This document shows, piece after piece, positions 37,795-47,201 of a stretch of 64,000 bases of DNA (its first letter is position 1; every line of letters begins with the position of its first letter). The position numbers and the translations under genes are program-made. The notes under the pieces are model-generated. The model ran no database searches, was not told where the DNA came from, and saw nothing but the letters and a program-made list of their open reading frames with translations. The DNA comes from Spirodela intermedia (lineage: Eukaryota > Streptophyta > Magnoliopsida > Alismatales > Araceae). The stretch is taken from NCBI GenBank assembly GCA_902729315.2, contig LR746271.1:5104001-5168000 (forward strand), written 5' to 3'.

Positions 37795-39970
37795 AATATA
37801 AGTAGGGGTTGCATATCAAGTTTACACCAGTCAACTCTGATTATCTTTTAGAATTTTTTTAGACAAAAGATAATAGTTTAAATAGCACTAAGAAGATGTC
37901 ACTTAGCCCAATTAGAGGCTAATGTGCACTTGTCCTTGTGTTTAAATACACATTCTTTAATAATATTTATAACTAAGATAATAAAATATCAGTATAGAAG
38001 TAAGTCTCAGGTCAAACACAAGGAGATTGATTAATCTGTTGTGAAAACTAATTTAGTTTATATATAAAGTGATTTTAATATTTTATTATATTTAATAGAA
38101 ATAATAAAATAGAAGGGTGAGGTGATAAGAATAAAGGAAGGGAAGTGAAAAAAAGGAAAGAGGAAAAGAGAAAGAGAAGAGAGAAGAGGAAATCTCACAT
38201 GAGATGGAGAAAGAGAGATCTCACGAGAGAGAGAAGAGAGAGAAAAGAGAGAGAAGGAAATCTCACGTGAGATAGAGAGAGAGAAAGGTTTCACAAGAGA
38301 GAGGGAGAGAGAGGGAGAGAGAAGTAGATCAATCGATGTAGAGAAAGAGAAGGAGATCAATCGAGAGAGAGGGAGAGAAAAAGAGAGATCTCATGAGAGA
38401 CAGAGAAAGAAGAAGAGGTCTCATAAGAGAGGGAGAGAGAGAAATAAGACAAAAATAAAGAAAGAGAGAAATATGGTCAACCCATTTTCACAGTGACCAT
38501 TATTCTTAGACGAATGTGTGTTCGAAAATTTACACACATGATATGAGGTCAGTTGTGAATATCTTCAGTTTGTTTTAATTGTTGAACGCTCATTAATCAG
38601 CCTTCAATCTCGATGATTTCACGTTCGAAAGTAAAAAAATACTCATTATTTGAGAAACACCGAAAACATGAATATGTCAAGATTCGGCTGTAAAAAATAA
38701 TAGAAAATAAGTTGAAAATGATGTTAGCTTGATCTTAGACGAGTTTCAAAGGATTCAGAAGAAGAATGAAGATCATTCGTCAAGTTTTGAATTAGTTCTA
38801 CTTTTTTCAATTGAAACATGTATGAAATTGAAATAACTTATCGTAAAATATAAATAAATGACAAAAGTAGGTAAGTAAATACTAAAAATAGGAAATAAAT
38901 TATTGTCTAAGTTTAGTCTATCTCTTGGGTAATTGGAGACACCAGTGTGGCGGCTTGGTTTCGTTTGGACATGTCACACCATGCTAGAAAATACATAAGT
39001 ATCATTCGGAAGTGTTGTATCACTTGTTAGAGAGATCTGCCAAAAGAGGGGTGGACCACACTATCACCGTCATTTGGGAGGAAAAGAGAAGAGCTGACTA
39101 CTCACCAGAAGCCTTTAGTGTAGTCAGGGGAGGAAGGAACGAACTTGTCGATCATCGGAGGTGTTGATTATGTAAAAAGAGGGAGGAAATGGATTGTTGT
39201 ATTTGCGACTGCCATTGAGATTTTAAAGATAATCAATAATATTTATTTTACTAGATAATAATTAATTATTGTCTTTATATCCCTAATGATGATACATGTG
39301 AGAACTTAAGTTCTCAGTACTGTGGCACTTCGTGAGCTGCTGAATTAGATGTGTTTGGTCACATGGTGCACTGAGTGACGCAAAATCAACCCACCACGAA
39401 CCTTTGTCGATTAGGAACTTAAGTCCATAGTGTCCATAGTATTATGGTGACTCCTTAATTGTCGGATCATCATCTAAGGCCACATGCGTGTTGAGCAGCG
39501 TTGGATTCGTGAACCGCTGATGGATCACTTTACGCATCTAATATAGTGGTGGCTCACCTAGTGTAAGATCTGACTTATCTGATGACATGACTTGCTGAAT
39601 ACTATTGGTTCACACCGCACTCCACATGGTAGTCTTGAGATAGACAAAAACTTTTAGTCCCACATTATAAATATTTTGGATGCATGAGCCAAATATAAAT
39701 TAAAGCTATCATCTCTCATCAGAGATCCCTTCTCTCAAAATAAAATAATGCCCATGACTATCTTGGGAGAAGGCAAAAATAGTGCTAATTTGCCAACATG
39801 TGGAATGTTTTTTTAATAATAAAAAATTATGCTAAGTATTTTAACTTCATACTAATAAAATTAACAATATATCCTATAATTATTCTACAAGTTAATAAAA
39901 TAAAATAAAATAATAAAACTAATTAAAACACAAAAACTTAAATTTAATAGAGGTCACCTAGTATTTCATC
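37795..39970. other. Suspected nested insertion between gag and protease regions of the gypsy element
   Basis: Gag coding fades by about 37790 and protease-like coding begins near 39990. The 2.2 kb between has no retroviral coding and contains the GA tract at 38098-38460 and unrelated AT-rich sequence. It is consistent with a later insertion, but its ends could not be defined. Confidence 0.4.
38098..38460. repeat. Long purine (GA-rich) tract with repeated ATCTCA(C/T)(G/A)AGAGA units
   Basis: About 360 bp almost wholly purine on the + strand. It is punctuated by imperfect repeats of GATCTCACGAGAGA and GATCAATCGA. Non-coding low-complexity DNA. Confidence 0.85.
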
Positions 39971-42900
39971 TTAAGGGATGTAGATAGCTGTACGATATGC
40001 TTTTGAGAAAAAAATCAAGGATACCTAGTGACTTCTACTTGACACAGGGCTACTTAATGATTTCATCAAATAATGTTTAGTTGAAGAGTTTAAACTACCT
40101 TTGATTAAGACAAACACATTTCGTGTGACCACCGATACTAGAGAAATGGTGGTTGGTTTTGAGATGTGCTGCAAGTTTGTCATTGATTTGTAGGAGGCCA
40201 CTGTTTCAAATGATTTCTTCCTATTCCCACTAGTGTCCATAGACATCATAATGAAATGGTGTCATTCGATTGAGTTAGACCTCAATGAGTGGACAATGTC
40301 TTTCCTAGCCATATTAGAGATGGTCGTTCTTACTATGGAGCCTTTGAAATCTGCCAACTAACTCAAGCTTTAGAGGCAAGCTGCCTTTGTACCAAAAAAG
40401 TTTATTTTCAAAATTTTCAACTGACAACTAGCTAACAAAAGGAGAGAAATAGACAATTGACCATTGAGCTGCATGAATAACTTTTATAGGCATTTGTAGA
40501 CATCATCAACCTCCCTCCAATTTGAGGCCTAGAACTCGAATCAGAAGGAGGTTGGTACCCTATTGCCCAAAGACAGAGCTCAAGAAATTGATGACTAAAT
40601 TGTTGATGAAAAGGCTCATTCAACACTCTTATAATTCGTTCTCGTTCTTGACTCTTCTTATTTAGAAAGATAATTTTTGACATTTTTGTATAGATTATTA
40701 TGTGCTCAACAAAGTGATTATTCCATATCATTTTTCCATCATGATTGTGGAGGAGGTTACTAAAGAACTACATGGCATCATCATCTTCACCAAATTGGAC
40801 CTCCGATTAGTGTATCATCAGATTTGCATTGGTATATAAGACATTCTAAGTATAGTCTTTAAGACATACCAAGAACATTACAAATTTCTCGTAATACTTT
40901 TCGAACTCACCAATACTCAAAATATATTTCAAGCAACTATGAATCGCACCTTCTCCTAATTCATGTAGATTTTCTTCAACAACACCCCAATATGTAGCAA
41001 AACAATTGAAGAACATGCCACGCATTTGTCAAAGGTGTTTAATCTATTTCAAGCTCATCAATTTCACATTTATGATAAGAAATGTATGTTTGATTAGTCA
41101 CAAATATCTTACCTTAATCACTCAATATTGGCAAAAGGGGTGGTTGTGGACTTGAGAAAGTCATTGTGGTTAACAGTTGGCCAACCTCGATGAACCTTTG
41201 GGAACTTAGAAGATTTTTGAGGTTGGGCAAATATTATTAGTGCTTCATTGAAGGTTTTGGCACACTAGCATGGCCATTGACACAACAATTGAAGAAGGAT
41301 TCCTTTGGATGGAATCCTACAGTAAGACATGTTACAACATCTCAAACACATATAACGATAGTTTTAATACTATCTCTCTCTGATTTTACCACTTTGTTAG
41401 AACTTAAGGCAGATGTTTCCAACTATGGAGTGGGTGCCCCCCTCATGCAGCAACAATGACTGGTAGCCTTCTTCAATCAAACATTAGCTATCACTCATTT
41501 GAGGAAGCCCAATGTACGATCACGAATTGATTACTATTGTCTTGGCCATACTTAAATAACATCATACTTATTAGGGTGCTTATTAGTCATTCATACAAAC
41601 AAGCATAGTCTTAAATAGATGTTGGAATAGTGTCAAATACTTTTGGATTATCACAAGTGGCTGGTGATGATCATCTTATTCAAATTTGTTTCAAGTCCGA
41701 CAATGAAAATTGAGTGGGGGGACCTTATTTTGTGCACCGGAACAAGTATGACTTTAACACATACAAATCTCATCCCAAACTATTAGACTTAGATCATATC
41801 AACTAGGAAAACTATCATGACTCCTAATTGCAAAGGATTATAGACACACTTCTAACTAACTTAAAAAAAAAAAAACATTATACAATCTAGCAAGGTCTTC
41901 ACCTCCATAATGATATCTTGTTCTTTCAAATTCATTCATCATTATTGTGCAAACTTCATGATTTAGTAGTAGGTAGTCATTTTGGCTCAAATACAATGTC
42001 TATAGAGTGAGAATGAAAGAACATGTGAAGAAGTATGTGATATCCTGTGGGATTTGTCAAGCCAACAAGGTGTAAACACTTTTATTGTTGGGGCTCCTCT
42101 AGCCACTATTAATTTCATAGAAAACATAGAAAGACATCATGATGAACCTTCGTCTAATGATAGAATGCCGTCTTAGTCATCAATCATCAGAGTAAGCATA
42201 TGCACTTCACAAGTTTGCACCATCTGTCTATTGCACAAGCTGTGGTGGAGATTTTCTTTAGAGACATTGTCTAATTGCATGAGTTTTCGACATTGATCTT
42301 AATACACTATGACCACATCTTTATGAGTCATTTTTGGTAGACTATTATGTCAGCAAGACACAACTCTCTGATGGATTAGCACATATCACTTGTAGATTGA
42401 CAATTAGATAGAAGTTGTCAACCACGGATTGAAACATATCTCTGTTGTTTTACATGTGAACATCATGAATAGTAGCATAAATAGCTTCTTTAGATGGAAT
42501 TTCGATTCAACACAAACTACAACTGCTCCACAAGAATCACCATGTTTCATATTGTTTACGAATGACCACCCCAATCTTGGTCAGATTTGTTAGAGATCAA
42601 GTGATGTTCGGAGATGTGGAGCAGCTGTTGAGGGAGCATGATGATGTCATGCACCAGCTTGAGTAAAATTTGGAGCATGCTTAATCTAGAATGAAAATGT
42701 TTGCTGACTGCCACTAATGTGAGGGTGAATTTGTTTACCTTTGCCTTCAATCATACCGTTATATGACAATGGTGAGATGCCCTTGTGTGAAGTTGACACC
42801 GTATTTCTACAGGCCATTCAAAGTCATGAAACATATTGGGCCGTTCACCTACCAATTTAAGCTTCAATCCATGGCCAATATTGATTCCATCTTTCACATT

Positions 42901-43154
42901 TTTTAGCTCAAATGGGTAGAATAGAGGGCAAACAATGGGATAACCCTATCCCTACTAGCAGATGGCGACTTGTGTTTAGATGGCAGAACCAAGTGTTCTT
43001 TAGATGTCCAACTTCACCCTAGTAGGTCAGAAGTCCTGATCTAATGGGAAGACATGCTAGTCGTAGATATCATGTGAGAACTTGCTTGAGGTATCCTTGA
43101 ACAGTTGCCACATTTTCACCTTTAAGACAAGGTGTGAAAATTGGGAGGGAGTAT

Positions 43155-43752
43155 TGTTGAATCGTTAATGACCGTAAGTAATTCACGCAGAAATCGCTCC
43201 ACCCAAGCCCAAGCCAAGCTAAAGAGAGAGCATAATCTAATTAGTGGGGCAGCAAACGAATGGTGACCCAAGACAAGATCAGAAATAAGTAGAAGCAGAT
43301 ATTGTAAAGGACGTTGTTATAGTGGATCTAGACAAGTTGTGTAGGCAGCGGAAGGATATGACAATTGTCTAGGACAGTTCTCAAACCTGATTGAAGGGGC
43401 CCTCACAGAGTTAGAAGATAGTGGCTTTAAGAACGACCAAGCACCACTTTCGAAGCTAGACAATTTTTGAGGAGAAGGATGCCATATCAGTAGTTTTCTA
43501 TTTACTTATCCCATTTTTTACAGAATCGATTCCCCGCAGGAGATTAGTCATCTCGTATTGGTGACCCTGTGGCCTAGGAGGTCATGGTTCCTTTCCTTAT
43601 TTTCTCAGTGTATTCCAACTTCTCATCCTTAATGTTGTTCCGTTACCCCATTCCTCTCTTCATCAACAAACCTCAATAACAAGGACTATTATCTTAAGTC
43701 AAGGCTTGTGTGGAAGTGTCTTTTTGTCTGGGTGACCATTATAGAGGGGAGG
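43155..43752 (+). repeat. 3' LTR of the gypsy element
   Basis: Starts TGTTGAATCGTTA right after the polypurine tract GGGAGGGAGTAT. It runs to about 43752, where CT-rich host DNA resumes. Clear divergence from the 5' LTR implies an old insertion. Confidence 0.85.
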
Positions 43753-44045
43753 GGGTTCGTCACTCTCTCTCTCTCTTTCTCTCTCTCTCGCTCGTTCAAG
43801 CTGTCCAGGTAGTATTGGGCAGACTATTCTCTGATCATCATCAGAGAAAACGCAAAGTCTACCGTCATCATCACCATTGAAGAAAGAGAGAGGTGAGAGA
43901 AAGCCAGGAGGCGCCTTTAAAAACAGGTCAACTCTGAGAGGTGGAAGAACCTCGCTGCTTACTTAGGGTTGGGGAGCTTCCTTGATGGAAGAATCTGCTC
44001 ATCAGCCTGTGCAACAACAAAAAAGGGGTAAACATTGGATTATCA

Positions 44046-45150
44046 TCAAAAAGAAGAAGAAGAAGAAGAAGAAAATTCCTGAACCTGCTTGCCAGTCCAC
44101 AGCGACAAATTGTCGCGGAGGAGCAGCATTATGGGAATGCTGTCCTTCGTGTGTGATAGTCCCCCCTCGCACGCCATTAGCTCCGCAAGGGCTCCTTCGT
44201 ATGCCTGAGGATCACGAGGATGTTGATGATACCCATTTAGATAATCACAGTTCGACGAAGAGATGGGAGATAATCCCGCACACACACCTGCTCGGCGAGT
44301 GTGCAGGCTATTTCGGGCGATTTGAGGATCTGGAAGTAGAAATCTGAGACATTGAGGGCCAGGCCAAGCCTGATGGGGTGCATGGGGGGTAGCTTCTCCT
44401 CCGCGATATCCTGGGGAATGTTCCAAGCATATTCGTCAGAGAAGACAGTGACGAACTCAAGATAGATGAAAGAAGGTGGAATCAATCGGAAGGAAAGCCT
44501 GGTAAACGAGAGCGCAGAGATTCACTTGTTCTCAGAACAAATCAAATCCGCATGTGATAGATTCCACGAAAGGAAGACTGAACTTTGCGACAGCGGATGA
44601 AGGCGGCCCAAGCAGACAGACGTGATTACGACAGAGAATGAAGGAAGAACGAGGAGGCGGTGTAGCCGACCTGAGCAGCCTTGAAGGCGGAGAGCGCGCT
44701 CTCGGCGGCGTCCTTGCGGGGGTCGCCGGTCTTGAATTCGGCAAGGTAGCGGAGATAGTCGCCCTTCATTCTGAAAAAGAAGACCTTGGAGTCGTCGGCG
44801 GTGGCGGAGGGGATGAGGCGTGTGTCCAGGAGCCGCAAGATCCCCTCGCAAAGGGAGTTGAGATCGGACTCGAGCTCGGCGCGGTACTCGCGGATGGCGG
44901 TCACGCGGTCCCCATCGCCGTGGCTCTTGATATTCTGCTCGCGGATGAAGGTGTTCCTCCACGAGGCCTTGAGGGAGCTGATCACGTTCTTGTAGGCCAC
45001 GGAGAGAAGATTCCTCTCCTCTACTGTGAGCTCCTCCGCCTCCGGCAGCGCCGCCACCACCTTCTCCATGAACTCCACCATCTCCTCGTACCTCTCCGCC
45101 TTCTCCGCCAGCCTCACCAAGTGCACGAGCTCCTCCCTCCCCTCCGCCAT
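44046..45150 (-). CDS. 14-3-3 protein (GF14), diverged copy B
   Basis: Paralogue of the gene at 26118-27367, same exon plan: 44671-45150, 44288-44410, 44046-44204, all phase 0, 253 residues. N-terminal [20 protein letters not shown] and [12 protein letters not shown] are preserved. Positions matching human zeta R55-R56 are Leu-Lys ([13 protein letters not shown]), so one pocket arginine is Lys; K49, R127 and Y128 equivalents remain. Helix 9 has lost the LGEESYKDS signature (it reads [13 protein letters not shown]), and LALNFSVFY became LALNVSDFY. The tail ends in seven Ser and Phe encoded by a TTC/TCT repeat, not an acidic tail. The frame is open with normal splice sites, so it may be expressed, but the pattern suggests relaxed constraint or altered client choice. 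Confidence 0.9.
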
Positions 45151-46430
45151 TGCCTCTCCTCAAATCCTCAGCCCTCGGCAACGTTCACCAGGTTACCAAG
45201 TCTCAACCAACTCACATTGCATTTAGATCTTTTCTCTCCCCCCCCCCCCATTTCTTTCACATCTCTCTTTCTCCTCTCTCCCTTCTCTATCCCTTCTCTC
45301 TCCCATCTCTCTCTCTCTCTCTCTCTCTCTCTACCTTCTCTCTACCTTCTCTCTCCCTTCTCTCTCCCTTATCTCTCTCTTCTCTCTCTCTCTCTCTCCC
45401 TTCTCTCTCCCTTCTCTCTCCCTTCTCTCTCCCTTCTCTCTCCCTTCTCTCTCTCTTCTCTCTCTCTTCTCTCTCCCTTCTCTCTATCTTCAGAATTCCC
45501 GCCAAAGGGCTAATTACGAAGACGAGTCGATATATGGAATCCTGACCGTTCGATCTACAGGATCAAGAATATCCAACGGTTACTGGACCCGGAAACCGTC
45601 CTTTGGGAGGGGGATCGACGGTTCCACGCGGGCCAACGGGATGTTGCCAAGTGGCGCGTGTAAAACATGGAACAATCTTACCTCGTCGTCGCCAGCAATA
45701 TTTTCATCCTTAATCAATAATTTTATTTATTTATTATTTATTAATACGCTACCAGCCATCAGTTTTTCCCGAGGCCATCTGGACTGTACATCTATAATAC
45801 CACCAATCTTAACCCTCCAATTGGTGCTCCTTGCAGGATCCATCATCTGCAACTCCCGTACAAAGGAATTCATCCTGACCGTTGAAGTTCCGCGTGCCTG
45901 TCACGTCTGCAGACGGGAAATCTCCACCGTTAATTATGTATTTTGCAAAAACACACCCTGGATGCATAGCGCACGCGCCATTGGGAAAATCTCTGCAGAG
46001 GAAAGGATATAAAAGTATTATCTTAACTTAATGTCTTAAAAGATAAATTCTGAGCTTGACAGGCGTGGTGGAGAAAAAGCCGGTTGTCTTCTCCACATCT
46101 CCTTCATGGGCCAGATGGGCCGGCCCAAGGGGATACCTGGCCCAATGGATAGAGGGGCCCGGAATGGGCTGGCATCAACTGTTACGTGGGCGGAATAACG
46201 CAACCAAGGAAAAGTCTCTGCGCAGAAGGGGAGTACTGCTTCTCACCACCCCCAAAACAAGCATTTATCGGGTAAACGGATCCGGATTGAATGGAGAGGC
46301 TTTTCACTTAGCCGTAATCGGATCCATTCAGTGTGTGATGGCAAGTCAAAGTTTGACAAAGTCCTTGTTAAGACACTATTTAACAAAAATAATATTTATC
46401 AAGATATCCTGATTTGTAGTAGCTTTTCCA
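45151..46430 (-). promoter_or_regulatory. 5' UTR and promoter region of 14-3-3 copy B
   Basis: A pyrimidine tract (45230-45492) lies in or near the 5' UTR. About 45730-46390 aligns with 27600-28190 of copy A, marking duplicated promoter DNA. Confidence 0.5.
45230..45492. repeat. Pyrimidine tract built of CTCTCCCTT units
   Basis: About 260 bp of CT with repeating TTCTCTCTCCC units, just upstream of the copy B start codon. The corresponding place in copy A has a short tract of opposite polarity (GA on the + strand). Confidence 0.9.
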
Positions 46431-46964
46431 TACAGGGTGAGTTGACTCTTCCTGTTGACTCACACCCATAGCACAAGAAGATAAACTTTGCATGTGCTTC
46501 ACACCCATTGACTTCTATATCTAGCAAAATATCATCATACATTTTCAAAATCGCTGCTAAAAATCATGTAGGAAGATGATAATTCATCTTTTTCACCAAA
46601 ATATTACATACAGGGTGAGTTGACTCTTCCTGTTGACTCACACCCATAGCACAAGAAGATAAACTTTGCATGTGCTTCACACCCATTGACTTCTATATCT
46701 AGCAAAATATCATCATACATTTTCAAAATCGCTGCTAAAAATCATGTAGGAAGATGATAATTCATCTTTTTCACCAAAATATTACATACAGGGTGAGTTG
46801 ACTCTTCCTGTTGACTCACACCCATAGCACAAGAAGATAAACTTTGCATGTGCTTCACACCCATTGACTTCTATATCTAGCAAAATATTGTAATACATCT
46901 TCAAAATCGCTGCTAGGAATTATGTATGAAGATGATAATTCATCTTTTTCACCAAAATATTACA
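46431..46964. repeat. 178-bp tandem repeat, three copies, rich in W-box cores
   Basis: Copies begin TACAGGGTGAGTTGAC at 46431, 46609 and 46787. Copies 1 and 2 are virtually identical; copy 3 has several changes in its last 70 bp. Each unit has two TTGAC cores about 13 bp apart (46442 and 46455 in copy 1), inside the inverted arms GTGAGT/ACTCAC, plus ATTGAC further on. It lies 1.3-1.8 kb upstream of the copy B 14-3-3 ATG. Confidence 0.97.
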
Positions 46965-47201
46965 TACTTTCTGCGGAGCCAATTGCCAGGAGTTGACTTT
47001 CCTGAAGGCTAACGAGTGGCATATGCCATTTGATCCCATTTGGGCCTCCGGAGGAAGATTGAAGGGGAAGAACATCTCAGCCAAGGCTCCCTCATTTGAT
47101 GGCTGATGACTATATTGGGAAATCCCCAAGAGCCAAAGCATTGTGCTAGGGAAATTTCTCATGCTTTATTTGGAAAGATATCGAATTGAGGGGTCGAATA
47201 A
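46965..47201. other. Presumed 3' UTR of the F-box/JmjC gene
   Basis: Short stretch between the tandem array and the stop codon at 47202. No separate gene seen. Confidence 0.4.

Larger units (their letters stand above)
35970..43752 (+). mobile_element. Ty3/gypsy LTR retrotransposon, decayed, with both LTRs
   Basis: LTRs of about 600-640 bp flank an internal region of about 6.5 kb with gypsy order. Gag reads EYREFFELL then LEAIMRAAQRIK near 37300-37470. A protease/RT-connecting segment is at about 39990-40330. RT reads FTKLDLRLVYHQI near 40780-40830. RNase H follows near 41400. Integrase lies at about 41970-42600, ending in a FKVMKHIGPFTYQ-type tail near 42810. Stops occur every few dozen codons, often TAG or TGA where Trp, Gln or Arg is expected, so the element is dead. 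A polypurine tract GGGAGGGAG precedes the 3' LTR. RT before integrase distinguishes it from copia. Confidence 0.88.
35765..46390. repeat. Segmental duplication, copy B (contains 14-3-3 gene B, split by gypsy element)
   Basis: Left part 35765-35969 and right part 43753-46390 together align with copy A (25160-28190). The break falls in the CT-rich tract, where the LTR element at 35970-43752 is inserted. Confidence 0.8.

Noticed and set aside
44638-45513. 291-codon open frame on the + strand over 14-3-3 copy B
   Set aside because: It is the antisense of the conserved 14-3-3 first exon plus the CT tract, which translates as Leu/Ser/Pro repeats. No domain is present.
46431-46964. CRISPR-like array
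   Set aside because: The repeats are 178 bp and directly abutting, with no spacers, in a plant genome; they are plain tandem repeats.
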